From positions 1 to 37,873 of the IMG/VR virus record IMGVR_UViG_3300025759_000253: 37,873 nucleotides of DNA. One strand, 5' to 3'. Shown here piece after piece: positions 1 through 9,306 of the stretch. Under the pieces are notes generated by a model that was not told the origin of the DNA, ran no database searches, and saw nothing but the letters and a program-made list of their open reading frames with translations. This DNA is from a virus. The translations under genes and the position numbers were made by a program. Within the stretch, counting starts at the first letter, position 1. Every line of letters starts with the position of its first letter.

Positions 1-475
1 CTGCACGAGCAAATTTATTACTCATTTTACATGACTTTGCTACAGGGATTTCCCATAAGGGGAAGAGAACGATGTGACAAGTGTTAACTCTAAACACACC
101 AGAAGTATAGCCCTCATGAATACATTTTTGAAGGATATCTTTACCACCTAACCACCATGATAGGTGTAAAGGTTCTGGTAGTTTCTTATCCTTATCATAA
201 GCAATTGATGATGGTGACTTACTTTGACATACGAACTGATTACCATTTCTATATATGGTTACAGTGTAATGCCCTGGAAAATTAATCTTAATATCTCGAT
301 CAACTATCATAATAGTTTCATCACCAACATAGGAATCCTGAATGAACACACTTTTGGTATCGATCCAAAGATGTGACATTAGTAATGTTGGGAGAAAATA
401 AATGGCACATCCTAAAAGGATTGCCCAATTGGAGAGCGTATTACGCTTTCTTAATGTATTTAGCGTGTTACTCAT
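1..475 (-). CDS. Membrane-anchored protein next to holin-like gene, partial (3' end outside window)
   Basis: An open frame runs leftwards from an ATG at 475 to the window edge with no stop, giving about 158 residues. The start overlaps the stop of the upstream holin-like gene as ATGA, so translation is probably coupled. Residues 1-15 are basic. A hydrophobic segment follows (about 17-36, with the run AILLGCAIYFLPTLLM), then a polar region with four Cys. This is an N-in/C-out single-span topology. The position after a holin-like gene fits a lysis accessory (spanin-like) or envelope protein, but no family is recognised. The gene is incomplete here. Confidence 0.6.
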   Translation of the reverse strand, partial: MSNTLNTLRKRNTLSNWAILLGCAIYFLPTLLMSHLWIDTKSVFIQDSYVGDETIMIVDRDIKINFPGHYTVTIYRNGNQFVCQSKSPSSIAYDKDKKLPEPLHLSWWLGGKDILQKCIHEGYTSGVFRVNTCHIVLFPLWEIPVAKSCKMSNKFARA

Positions 476-756
476 TTTCCAAACCTCTTCTTAATGACCT
501 CTTTGATAAAAGGTATGTCTGATAACAATGCAGAAGCCATCTCTAAGAACAAAAAGCCAAAAGCGGTTACTAATAGTCCTGTAATAACAAGAGATCCTCC
601 AACATACACAGAAAGATCAGGAGCTAGGGAAAATCCCATAGCTGCCGATACAATCGTAATAGTGAATCTAGTCACTAATGTTTTGTCCTTATTGCTCTCA
701 AACACAAACACTGAAGCTGCGATGAGAGCAATGATGAATTCTGCTGATGTCTTCAT
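472..756 (-). CDS. Small hydrophobic protein, putative holin
   Basis: 94 residues with three likely membrane spans (about 3-19, 30-49 and 54-80) and a short basic C-terminus ending KKRFGK. This size and topology are those of class I phage holins, which open the inner membrane so an endolysin can reach the wall. It is the penultimate visible gene of the leftward late block, 25 nt after the tailspike gene, and it overlaps the next membrane protein by ATGA. No endolysin is visible in this window, so the holin role is inferred from topology and place only. The plus-strand frame over the same bases is a shadow. Confidence 0.55.
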   Translation of the reverse strand: MKTSAEFIIALIAASVFVFESNKDKTLVTRFTITIVSAAMGFSLAPDLSVYVGGSLVITGLLVTAFGFLFLEMASALLSDIPFIKEVIKKRFGK

Positions 757-781
757 AGTGTTTGTTCCACTGTTCTAAGTT

Positions 782-2911
782 TTAATAAGCACCTAGCTCA
801 ATATAGTTGGCCCATGAATTGTATGTGCCACCTGATTGAACATCAACAGTACCGTTATCTCTATTTGTATATACTTGTAGATAATAACGATATTCATCAG
901 TAACACCACCCACAAAATCTGCAACTTCATCATCGAATACTTTGATTGTTACATCTTCTTCATGTGAAATAGCATCATTGGTACTGTTACCAGTGTTTGT
1001 TGAAGCAACAACATCAATACGTTGTTTCTGTATGATTTCTGGTGTTCCACGGTTCTTTACCTTCATAACCTCAACAGTTGTACGCATTGAACGTTGATCA
1101 GGACAAGCCATTTTCAAGTTCAAGTTAAACTCTGGGATACGTCGGTTAGGAAACTTACCGCGACAAATAATCTCAGATCCTGAGACAGTAGAAGCTGAAG
1201 TACCTGAATAAGATCCTGTATTGATCTGTTCTGGTTCTTTTACGCCCCTGTCTGGGTTTACTTTTGGTTTTGTATTCGCATCAGCTACATACATTGTCTG
1301 AATGGTGTTATTGAACTCCAATGCCCAGATTTCATTGTTAGTAGCACCAGAACGTACTCTACCAAAGACATTTGCCAACTGTACATAATCAGGTGTAAAG
1401 ATCATATCAGTACCAAAGGTATCCAAAATGATATCATAACCACCGAAATGACCACCCTTAGAAACGATACCAGATCCGTCAGCAACAAATACTGCTTTGT
1501 TACCCCAAGGATCATTCCAAACGATCTCAAACGTCTCACCTTGAGACCATGTGCTACCGAATGTAATACCCAAGTTTGTTGGAGTAGTTACATCTCCTAC
1601 AGTCACATCTCCTGGGTTTTCCCAGGTGTCAGCAAGAAGAACACGTCCAGAGGTCTCATCGTACAACTGGAAGTCTGTATCACGAGTTTTGAAGCCTTCA
1701 GCATCAATCCTATTCACCTTGATACCCGAAGCCTTATAAAGAGGTAAGGTAATCGTGAATGAGAACTCAGAGTTGATAGGAACCAAATCAACAATCTTTG
1801 TTGTTGTTAGCTGTGAGTAGATTTTCAGGCCAACTAGATCAAGAATCTGAACTTTCTTAGAACCAGTATCATCAATGTACAGACCAATGTTCGGGCCGTT
1901 GTTATGTTTGTTCGGGAAGTAAGTCTGGAACCAATCACCATAAATACGTCCATTGATAAATCCTGTATTCTGAGGATCCATACGCATACAGTTTACCCAT
2001 TTATCAACGTTGATACCGATTACAAAGTCACGACAACGGAATAGATAAATAGCTGTAGTAGCAGTTGTAGCAGAAGAAGTGTCAGCAACACCACGTACAG
2101 TAAAGCCTGTAATGCTAAAACCTGCTGTAATGGTTGTTCCTGATGCAGCACTCACAATACCATGTGTATTGTTAGTAAAGCGTATTTCAACGATGTCAGC
2201 ACCACTACCAGTGATTTGGTGGTTAGTATAAAGTGGTAGAGTACGGTTACAGAAATAACGACATTTACCACCACCTGATGTTTCACCAGTTGCAGGAATA
2301 TGTAGACGAACCTGGTTTTCACCAGACCAAACAAACACTTGATGTAGAGCATCACCTGCATCATTTGCAGCATCATTGGTAATAGCACCAGCCATAAGAG
2401 GTGTTACAAAACCACCTGTTTGCCAATCACGTTTCCAGCGACGACCTTGTGTATCAACGAAGTTGATAAAACCATCATCAGCAGTTGTAGTGTCGTTTGG
2501 ATCATAAACCAAATAACCACCACCACCATCACGTACAGTATGATAACCCATTAAACGAATAGATCCCTGTACTTGACCGATACCCAATGCTCGAACATCT
2601 GCAACCGTATCACATACGATGATATGGTTCATTTGTTCAATCAAAGTCTGCGTAGAAACAGCAATATCTTTTGCTTCTTGTGTAACAGTGTTAGCTGCTT
2701 CAGCTTTCAAAGCATGGTGAAGAGCAGAGAATTTACCGTCTTCTACAACGGTATTTTCTGGATTTGTGGCCCACTTCTCTGCTAATGCAGCCCATTCTTC
2801 AGCAGTTGATGAACTGGCTGCCATAGAATTGCTACTAGTTTCATCGAATTCATTGCTTGGAGTACCTGACTCTGTTTCAAAGTCATCAACTGGTTGATAT
2901 TCATCTGACAT
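782..2911 (-). CDS. Tail fibre / tailspike-like protein
   Basis: 709 residues. The first 35 residues are acidic and Ser/Thr-rich. At about 37-75 there is a helical module with the signature FSALHHALKAE, shared with the fibre gene just upstream. Residues about 100-165 look like the head-binding part of pectate-lyase-type tailspikes: a VRALGIG segment, a DGGGGYLVYD segment and GRRWKRDW. The middle is rich in short Gly/Thr/Asn strands, as in a right-handed beta-helix, and the C-terminal about 110 residues look like a beta-sandwich. It probably binds or degrades a surface polysaccharide. No catalytic residues can be assigned. It lies 6 nt after the esterase fibre gene in the late operon. Confidence 0.7.
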   Translation of the reverse strand: MSDEYQPVDDFETESGTPSNEFDETSSNSMAASSSTAEEWAALAEKWATNPENTVVEDGKFSALHHALKAEAANTVTQEAKDIAVSTQTLIEQMNHIIVCDTVADVRALGIGQVQGSIRLMGYHTVRDGGGGYLVYDPNDTTTADDGFINFVDTQGRRWKRDWQTGGFVTPLMAGAITNDAANDAGDALHQVFVWSGENQVRLHIPATGETSGGGKCRYFCNRTLPLYTNHQITGSGADIVEIRFTNNTHGIVSAASGTTITAGFSITGFTVRGVADTSSATTATTAIYLFRCRDFVIGINVDKWVNCMRMDPQNTGFINGRIYGDWFQTYFPNKHNNGPNIGLYIDDTGSKKVQILDLVGLKIYSQLTTTKIVDLVPINSEFSFTITLPLYKASGIKVNRIDAEGFKTRDTDFQLYDETSGRVLLADTWENPGDVTVGDVTTPTNLGITFGSTWSQGETFEIVWNDPWGNKAVFVADGSGIVSKGGHFGGYDIILDTFGTDMIFTPDYVQLANVFGRVRSGATNNEIWALEFNNTIQTMYVADANTKPKVNPDRGVKEPEQINTGSYSGTSASTVSGSEIICRGKFPNRRIPEFNLNLKMACPDQRSMRTTVEVMKVKNRGTPEIIQKQRIDVVASTNTGNSTNDAISHEEDVTIKVFDDEVADFVGGVTDEYRYYLQVYTNRDNGTVDVQSGGTYNSWANYIELGAY

Positions 2912-2917
2912 AATAAA

Positions 2918-5695
2918 CTACTTTCTATATTGAAGAATGAAGCCAATTGATCCTGCTGATCCACCAGCAGAGAAGAAATTAGTGTAACTTACAACTACAC
3001 CATTCTTATCGACAATTTGTACTTCGTTATTACCATTACTTACGAGATAATGCTCATTTAAATTGATACCAGCTTCAAGACCACTGCACTTAGTAGGTAA
3101 CCAGTTAAATGAAATCATATCAAGTTCTGTGATAAACTTAGGAATATTGATTTGAACTCCTGAACCATCATTACCAATTGCAGAAGCATCAATAAATACC
3201 TCTACCCAGACCATAGGACCAGTTTCAGTGGTTACCTTACCATATTGCTCAATATAAGTTACACCCGTACTTGCATCTAAAGTAGGGGTGAAATCTTCAG
3301 TTTTACTGTTAGTACCACGTAAAACCTCAAAGCCTTCTGGTGTATCATAAGCAGAAGGTATTGTGGTTGTATAAGAAGCACCTTCAGTCAAAACTTCTGA
3401 AATATCATCTGCTCTGATATCTACTCCATTAGATGCAAAATCACCATCTTTAACAGATCCACGAGAACCTGCTTCAGCATAAAAACCTCTACCTGTGTTA
3501 TTTTTAGCTTCTATATTTTGAAGATTACCAAATCCACCTTCTCGCATATAAACACCGTTACCCGTGTTATAACAGGTAAGTAAAGCGTTTAGATCCAAGT
3601 TACTATTTTCAGCATAAATACCTGTAACATTATGAGCAAACACATTTTGTTTGGTTGATAATTCTTTTAAAGAACCATCATTCAAACGAATACCATAACC
3701 ACGAGTACCCTGGAAACCAGCAATTGTTACATATTCAATACCTATACTTGACTTACCAATACGATTAGATTGATCTCTGCCATCGATACCTAATGCACTA
3801 TTAGTCTGATCACCAATAATAGATAATGTGCTCATACGTAATTTATAACCGCCTGATGTTATAAAGGGTGTTACACCAGATGCAATAATATTAGCTTTGT
3901 AAAAATTACGAACCATATCCAAATCAGTTATAAGTGTGCCTGTAAAGTCAGAGTACACTGGAGGAATTGTTTTCGAATTATCGAATGAACCTTGAAGCAA
4001 AATACGATCACCATTAATACCATATAAACGAATAATGCGATCTACAACTGTATCCTCAGTCATAAGAAGAGTAACTTGCCCTTCACTACGGAAATCCCAA
4101 TCATTAATATATTCATAAAAACGTGGTAATTCATTTTGGAATTCAGAAGACAAGTCCATATTAACAAACCTGTCAATAGTTTTATGTGGTAACCAAATAT
4201 GAGGTGTTTCCATTGCTAGAAATGTATCACCAAAACGTTTACCAGCTTCAGTAAGAGCACTGCCTGTAAAATGTACCGTATCAGAAGTTTCTAAAAATGA
4301 TGTATCAACCGCAGCAAAATTCAAATTTTCACCTGAATTTGCATACTGTCTAATACCTAAATTAGCTTTGTCACCTGTCATATTTTCAGCAACTAAACCT
4401 GAAATAAGTTTTGATTGTTTACCCCACCAAGAGTAAGTTTCAAGTCTTTTAACTAATTTTCTAAGAGAGTCACGGTATTCAAATCCGTCAGAATAAGCAT
4501 CATCACTCTCTCCCTGCATAAATAACATTCCATCAACTTTTGTTGAAGAATCTAAAGAAAGACTGGAAATCATTGCAGTGATTTGTGTATTAATTTCATC
4601 AAGCTTATCTATAGCAAAATTGAACTTACCTCCAGATGTATATGAAGAAAATCCAGTCGCATCAACACCATCCAATACAAATGTACTTTCATTATGGTTA
4701 GTAGAATGCACCGAATAAGTATTACCATTAACTTCAGTCATACCAACAACATCACTAATAACAATACTATTGTTATTCAATACTTTTGGGTTACCAATAT
4801 AAGTAACTACGGCTGGATTAGTGTTTGTGATGTTTGTAATTATAAAATCTTCATTCAACCAATAGTTGATAGCCAAACCACCTTGGGCATTCATAACCAT
4901 ATGATATTCTACATCATCACCCTCAACTAATTGAGCATGTCTAGCAGCTTGTAAAAACATATTATTTTCACCTGTAACTCTAAATGGTGCATTACCTAAT
5001 TCTGCTACAGATGATGTATTTGTTACATCGTCCCATATAAACACATTGTTATTAATTGGTGTGTCACCACCAAAATTATTACCAAGTCCATTTGACTGAC
5101 CAGAACAAATAATTAAACGTTTAGTTCTATTGCGGATATTCCTGCTAATTGTACTACCAACACTAGTAATTAGAGAAGAAGTTTCATCACGAAATGTCTC
5201 AGCTTCATTACGATATGTTTCTGCTGCATCTGCAATTGCTTGTACAGAGGTCTCAGCAGAATCTTTAATGGCTTGAACAGCAGCATGAGTTGCAGCAGCT
5301 TTAAGAGCATGGTGCATTGCAGAGTACAAACCAGGAGTTACTTCAGTATCTTCAGCTTCACCTGCCCATTTTGCTGCAATATCAGCGTTAGCCTGAATTT
5401 CATCAGCCAAAGCATCTAAAGAAGCACGGTTAGTGATCAATGTATTTAGATTGGCATAAAATGTAGCCAAATCTGTAAGATTATCACTCGTGAAGTTCAG
5501 AGCATCATCTTGAGTGCTCAGTTTGATCAGATCAGCCAAATTAGTATGGATGTCAAAAAGACTTTCCATGTAATGAGATACATGACGGATTTCCGCCAAG
5601 TTTTCATTAACATTTTCAATGACAAGATAAAGCTCACCGAGCTTTTTATCTACCAATTGACTAAGATTATGTGAAATTTCGCTTGTAGGACGCAT
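2918..5695 (-). CDS. Tail fibre with SASA/SGNH esterase and beta-helix domains
   Basis: 925 residues. Residues 1-105 are helical and coiled-coil-like. About 107-133 carry the same fibre module as the downstream gene (SAMHHALKAA), followed by Ala/Glu-rich helices to 180. From 193 an SGNH hydrolase of the sialate O-acetylesterase (SASA) type is visible: GQSN at 199-202 with Ser201 as nucleophile, QGESD at 394-398 and DTVH with Asp472/His475. It probably de-O-acetylates host capsule or LPS. Between the first two blocks (about 285-360) sits an FCCH-like small beta domain (VVTYIGNP, GMTEVNG, SSYTSGGK). Residues about 600-765 form beta-helix repeats, followed by a C-terminal beta domain. Its start overlaps the stop of the upstream gene as TAATG. 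Confidence 0.85.
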   Translation of the reverse strand: MRPTSEISHNLSQLVDKKLGELYLVIENVNENLAEIRHVSHYMESLFDIHTNLADLIKLSTQDDALNFTSDNLTDLATFYANLNTLITNRASLDALADEIQANADIAAKWAGEAEDTEVTPGLYSAMHHALKAAATHAAVQAIKDSAETSVQAIADAAETYRNEAETFRDETSSLITSVGSTISRNIRNRTKRLIICSGQSNGLGNNFGGDTPINNNVFIWDDVTNTSSVAELGNAPFRVTGENNMFLQAARHAQLVEGDDVEYHMVMNAQGGLAINYWLNEDFIITNITNTNPAVVTYIGNPKVLNNNSIVISDVVGMTEVNGNTYSVHSTNHNESTFVLDGVDATGFSSYTSGGKFNFAIDKLDEINTQITAMISSLSLDSSTKVDGMLFMQGESDDAYSDGFEYRDSLRKLVKRLETYSWWGKQSKLISGLVAENMTGDKANLGIRQYANSGENLNFAAVDTSFLETSDTVHFTGSALTEAGKRFGDTFLAMETPHIWLPHKTIDRFVNMDLSSEFQNELPRFYEYINDWDFRSEGQVTLLMTEDTVVDRIIRLYGINGDRILLQGSFDNSKTIPPVYSDFTGTLITDLDMVRNFYKANIIASGVTPFITSGGYKLRMSTLSIIGDQTNSALGIDGRDQSNRIGKSSIGIEYVTIAGFQGTRGYGIRLNDGSLKELSTKQNVFAHNVTGIYAENSNLDLNALLTCYNTGNGVYMREGGFGNLQNIEAKNNTGRGFYAEAGSRGSVKDGDFASNGVDIRADDISEVLTEGASYTTTIPSAYDTPEGFEVLRGTNSKTEDFTPTLDASTGVTYIEQYGKVTTETGPMVWVEVFIDASAIGNDGSGVQINIPKFITELDMISFNWLPTKCSGLEAGINLNEHYLVSNGNNEVQIVDKNGVVVSYTNFFSAGGSAGSIGFILQYRK

Positions 5696-6402
5696 TAGAC
5701 GAACCCTCTCTTGATAAGTTTAGTGTTTGTTGTGGTTACGCTTGTCCTAACCAGATCTTTACTCTCTGTATCAGAACACTTAGCCTCATACAACTGCATA
5801 TTTTGCAACGACTGGGCGGTATTACCTTCACCTTGCATGTTACCAAGGACTTTACCTGTAACATAATACTTAAGAGCTTCATGTAAGAAGATAGGGAGAA
5901 CAACCTTCTGTTTATCAAGGTATTTAGTCACAAGTTTGTTATGACTTGCCTGATAATGTACGAAGAAACGATCACTTTGGTGAACGTCAGTGATTTGAAG
6001 TGCATCGAAAGATGGGGTGAATACTGAAAGAGGTTGTTCATAATCATTTACGTACAGCTCTTGACCCTCAGAGTCATAAACCTGAAGGATTTTAATGAAG
6101 TTACCGTCAAATTTATCATGTTCGGTATCTTCAAGGTATTTCCAGGGAACTGTTGATTCTTTGTTAGATTGTGCGAACTCAGGACGCAAATAATACTCAG
6201 TGAATGGAGATTTACGTTTTACGATAACTTCACGCTGGGACAGAATGAATTTTGTATATAGATCTGTCAAAGCTTGATTAACATACAAAACGACCTTATC
6301 CAGAGACTTCTCGTCAATCTGGGTTGGGTCATTTCGGTCAACTACTGAGAAGTTACTCAACTCACCCAGTGCTAGATCTTTAAGCAGCTCTTCTAACGTC
6401 AT
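5695..6402 (-). CDS. Virion structural protein, adaptor-like (N4 gp67-like position)
   Basis: 235 residues, soluble, mixed helix and strand. A helical N-terminus (TLEELLKDLALGELS) precedes a segment predicting assembly contacts (VNQALTDLYTKF). A C-terminal helical hairpin holds HEALKYYVTGKVLGN and ends in a flexible basic tail. The fold pattern and size recall head-tail adaptor proteins of podoviruses. In N4-like genomes a structural protein of about 30 kDa sits directly after the large terminase, which is the position here (9 nt after terL). The identification rests on synteny and general pattern, not on a diagnostic motif. Confidence 0.6.
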   Translation of the reverse strand: MTLEELLKDLALGELSNFSVVDRNDPTQIDEKSLDKVVLYVNQALTDLYTKFILSQREVIVKRKSPFTEYYLRPEFAQSNKESTVPWKYLEDTEHDKFDGNFIKILQVYDSEGQELYVNDYEQPLSVFTPSFDALQITDVHQSDRFFVHYQASHNKLVTKYLDKQKVVLPIFLHEALKYYVTGKVLGNMQGEGNTAQSLQNMQLYEAKCSDTESKDLVRTSVTTTNTKLIKRGFV

Positions 6403-6411
6403 TTCAGCCTC

Positions 6412-8013
6412 TTATATAATGTAAGATGCTAATGCTGATCCTTGGTCATCATCATCATCAATTTCCCACACAGAGGTTACATTACTCTTTACTGGAACCT
6501 CTTCGCTTGGCTTCCATGCCTGTAAGTTCATTAGCATTGAAATGGTATCAAGGCAATCATCTTTACCTTTTAGACCGTTTACAGTAGCTAATTTCAGTTG
6601 TGACATGAAGTTACCCATGATCACACTATCTCTCATCTCGTCAGGGAAGTAAATCTTACCAGCTTTAAATAAAGGAACCACGAGATTAAAACGACTTAAT
6701 TTGTTAATGGTCGGTCTAATACCTGGCTTGCCCTTTTCCATTGCGAAGTTGAAGAAAATATTTCTGCTCATTTGTTCGCGTTGGAGCCACTGGATAAATG
6801 CGTTCTGTTGGCCCGTGATTTCCACACCAACAGCCTGTGGTTTGTATTCTTGCACTAATCTAAACAAATCGTCAATACTTTTGTCCATTGTTTGTCTTTC
6901 ACACACACCATCAACCCAGAACCAATCACCATTATGGTTATAGGCCCAAACCGAGATAACACTGAAGTCAGCGGTCTCTTTATCTGATGTAGCAAAGTCA
7001 GTGGTGACATAAAAATTAAAGCGTCCTCTATTCTCTAAAAGACTTTTACGAGCGAACCAACGGATCTCATCATCCTGTACTAGACGTTCCTCAGATGAGG
7101 AAATTCGTAGCATCAATTCCTGATTGAACGCTGAGAGCTTACCTGTCAGTTTCGAGTCTTCATATTGTTGTTGTACAAATTCATAGGTGAAACGATCTTC
7201 CCAAGCTCCTCGGAATTCTTCTCGTGAACAAGGGAACTTCTCACAAATAGGCCAAACGTTAACATCCCATGCACCAGACTCCACCGCTTCATAAAGGATA
7301 TCATCCTTATTAAAGGGTGTACCATTGAAGATAATCTTCCGTCTTGTTGGGTCAAGAGCGTAATCAACACCCTTGTAAATAGTGTCTTTGATTGCTTGCA
7401 TAGCGACTTTAGACTTCGCATCATCATCTGATACTAAGTCATCGAGTACAGCCAAAGGAGGACGTTTACCAAAGATTTTAGTACCACGAAGACCAGTCTT
7501 AGCACCAAACATCTTTACACCAAGACGACCACCGTCTTTGTTACCAAACTCCATATAACTGTCTGTGAAGTTTGCTTTTGGCAACCATTCCTGAAGAAAC
7601 GCTGAAGAGTGATATCTGAACTCAATGTTCTTTCTTGCTGACTTTACACCGTTTTCCATAGAGTCAGATACGTAAATCATACTGTCGAGCTTACCAAAGC
7701 CGTCAATTTCACCAAAAACAGCTACATATAGCACTAAATACTCGAACATTAGGGTAGTTTTAGCCATACCACGAGCACATAGATTAGCAACTCTTTGCTT
7801 CTTCCCAGAGATCTTATCGAGCATTTTCAGGTGAACAACAGGTGTTTTGTGTGCTTCACCCTCTTTACCATTCACCAATTTAATGAAGTTCATGAATTTC
7901 AAAGCAAATGTAGAAGGAATATACTGACCACTGTTCAATGAGTCGTAATCTACCTGATCTAACCATTCATCAACTGTTTTGAACTTTGAAAGTTCTACTT
8001 CAAGATTATCCAT
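6412..8013 (-). CDS. terL: Terminase large subunit (N4 gp68-like)
   Basis: 533 residues. This packaging motor cuts concatemeric DNA and pumps it into the prohead. ATPase part: a variant Walker A, ARGMAKTT at 80-87, Walker B LAVLDD at 187-192, and coupling motif NGTP at 230-233. Nuclease part (RNase H-like): Asp339 in TTDF, Glu398 in VGVEITG, and an acidic cluster KGKDDCLD at 483-489. The length is normal for phage TerL. It overlaps the upstream gene by 8 nt and is followed by the adaptor-like gene. The motif set is complete, so the assignment is firm. Confidence 0.92.
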   Translation of the reverse strand: MDNLEVELSKFKTVDEWLDQVDYDSLNSGQYIPSTFALKFMNFIKLVNGKEGEAHKTPVVHLKMLDKISGKKQRVANLCARGMAKTTLMFEYLVLYVAVFGEIDGFGKLDSMIYVSDSMENGVKSARKNIEFRYHSSAFLQEWLPKANFTDSYMEFGNKDGGRLGVKMFGAKTGLRGTKIFGKRPPLAVLDDLVSDDDAKSKVAMQAIKDTIYKGVDYALDPTRRKIIFNGTPFNKDDILYEAVESGAWDVNVWPICEKFPCSREEFRGAWEDRFTYEFVQQQYEDSKLTGKLSAFNQELMLRISSSEERLVQDDEIRWFARKSLLENRGRFNFYVTTDFATSDKETADFSVISVWAYNHNGDWFWVDGVCERQTMDKSIDDLFRLVQEYKPQAVGVEITGQQNAFIQWLQREQMSRNIFFNFAMEKGKPGIRPTINKLSRFNLVVPLFKAGKIYFPDEMRDSVIMGNFMSQLKLATVNGLKGKDDCLDTISMLMNLQAWKPSEEVPVKSNVTSVWEIDDDDDQGSALASYII

Positions 8014-8713
8014 CTACTGGTTCCTCTACAATTTCAGCATCCTCAACGTCATTTGATCGAACCAGGGGTTGATGGGCTATGGTTTTTGTTGAGCTACCGC
8101 CTTCAATCATTTCTTGCTGTGCTTTAGCCATCTCCTGAAGAGTGTCTTTAAGATCACGAAGACCTTCGCTTTCTTTGACGTTGATGTCTAGCTCCACAGC
8201 TTTCGACTCTGGTTTCTTAAGATGTGTCAGAAGAGAGTTTGCAGCATCTGCACGAACTTTCTCACTCTTCGCATTGAGCATTAGATCAGCTTGAGTATTG
8301 ATAGCTTTCTGATAAACATCTTGGTTCAACACATGAACAGGGATCAATGTTTGTTCAAGAACCAAGTTGACCAATTTATTCTTGTTGTATGCTGCGACAT
8401 AAGAAGAGATATCTTTATCTGTCTTACCAGCAGCAATAAGATTTTGATATCTACCAGGGAATGTACGAGAATAAGACTCTCTGTTATTGTACCCCATCAT
8501 CTTATAGCTGACATAAGCTACAGCATGGACATAATCATCTAATTTGAACTTACCGTCTTTCATCACATTGGTGTATGAAATGAAATTATCTCGCATAACA
8601 CGAGCTGCTTCAGGATCAGTAGACAGGTTATTAAGCTGATCCACCATATCTTGAGAAACGTTAGTATTTAGTTGTGCAGGTAAAGCACTCTTGACAGATT
8701 CAATAGTTAGCAT
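8006..8713 (-). CDS. Putative terminase small subunit (N4 gp69-like position)
   Basis: 235 residues, almost entirely helical and charged, with a disordered acidic C-terminus (DVEDAEIVEEPVDG). A helical core at about 50-165 contains YNNRESYSRTF and RADAANSLLTHLK. The KSEKVRADAANSLL stretch resembles the central oligomerisation region of small terminases. It overlaps terL by 8 nt and is the first gene of the leftward late block, as expected for a TerS that recognises packaging DNA. The start at 8713 has AAGG eight bases upstream. No clear helix-turn-helix is visible, so the call depends mostly on position. Confidence 0.5.
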   Translation of the reverse strand: MLTIESVKSALPAQLNTNVSQDMVDQLNNLSTDPEAARVMRDNFISYTNVMKDGKFKLDDYVHAVAYVSYKMMGYNNRESYSRTFPGRYQNLIAAGKTDKDISSYVAAYNKNKLVNLVLEQTLIPVHVLNQDVYQKAINTQADLMLNAKSEKVRADAANSLLTHLKKPESKAVELDINVKESEGLRDLKDTLQEMAKAQQEMIEGGSSTKTIAHQPLVRSNDVEDAEIVEEPVDG

Positions 8714-8746
8714 GATTCAGCCTTTAGATTTTGTTCCTATTAAGCC

Positions 8747-8774
8747 TATATAAGATCAGCTCTTAAAACACAAT
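8747..8774 (-). promoter_or_regulatory. Weak candidate promoter for late terminase-tail operon
   Basis: Read leftwards there is a TATATA box (8752-8747) preceded at 15-17 bp by a TTGTGT/TATTGT-like element. It lies about 35 bp upstream of the 8713 start codon. Late genes of N4 use host sigma-70 polymerase, so a sigma-70-like box here is reasonable, but the -35 match is poor. Confidence 0.25.
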
Positions 8775-8975
8775 AAATTTTTATTCTTTTTTCGGTTGTG
8801 ACTAAACTCCAAATAACTTATACAACAGAGGCGGGGTCGGACAGGGTTTTTGTTCCTTTCGCCCGATGTCTTATAAAACGTGTATTTGCTGTTTGGTCAC
8901 GTTAGACCCCGCATCCCCCAAATTCGATTTGCATCTGTACTAGGTTTGTTGATTGCCCTATAGTACAAGATGTAC

Positions 8976-9008
8976 GGGGAGAGGTTTTTACGTTTTTCCT
9001 CTCTCCCC
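8976..9008 (+). promoter_or_regulatory. Hairpin upstream of the 9034 gene
   Basis: GGGGAGAG (8976-8983) pairs with CTCTCCCC (9001-9008) around a T-rich loop. It ends 25 nt before the start codon at 9034. It has no following T-run, so it is not a classical terminator. Its role is unknown. Confidence 0.35.
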
Positions 9009-9033
9009 ACTCCATTCTCTAAAGGAACACGAC

Positions 9034-9306
9034 ATGAAAGATTCACCATTCCGTATTATACCTGTTGGCCTAGACAAATGGGCTGTAGAAGAAAAAAGGA
9101 CTGGATCCAACAATTACGAAGTGATCCAGTCCGATTTTGAAGCGGAAGGTCAAGCTGAAGAATTCATTGACAAGAAGATTGCGACTCGCAAAAAGATTAC
9201 GAAGCGAGCTGAAAAGTTCCCACCTCGTATTTATCCCAATCCTCGTGCCAATTTGAAAGTAGTTTCCTCACAAGAATTACCATCCTCATCAAATTCTAAA
9301 GGGTAA
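9034..9306 (+). CDS. Small hypothetical protein
   Basis: 90 residues. The ATG at 9034 follows AAAGGAACACGAC, a good ribosome binding site. The longer in-frame extension upstream has no such site. The N-terminal half has a strand-helix pattern (FRIIPVGLDKWAVEEK, then EAEGQAEEFIDKK), followed by a basic segment and a Pro/Ser-rich tail. This resembles small double-stranded-RNA-binding-like or ssrA-like folds only loosely, and no family is recognised. It stands alone on the plus strand between leftward genes and overlaps the metallophosphoesterase 3' end by 11 bp in convergent orientation. Confidence 0.6.
   Translation: MKDSPFRIIPVGLDKWAVEEKRTGSNNYEVIQSDFEAEGQAEEFIDKKIATRKKITKRAEKFPPRIYPNPRANLKVVSSQELPSSSNSKG

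Larger units (their letters stand above)
8714..9033. other. Intergenic junction between leftward late genes and rightward gene
   Basis: 320 bp without a gene between the first late gene (minus) and a small plus-strand gene. It holds a possible leftward promoter near 8747, a short inverted repeat (GTACTA near 8938, TAGTAC near 8962) and a GGGGAGAG/CTCTCCCC hairpin (8976-9008). The sequence changes from AT-rich to GC-richer around 8830-8920. In N4-like phages the terminase end of the late genes lies at one end of a linear genome with direct terminal repeats, so this stretch is a candidate for part of the joined terminal repeat. No repeat copy is visible in the window. Confidence 0.4.

Noticed and set aside
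494-778. 94-codon plus-strand frame opposite the holin-like gene
   Set aside because: It is the antisense of a gene with clear membrane spans, has no ribosome site and no coupling to other genes.
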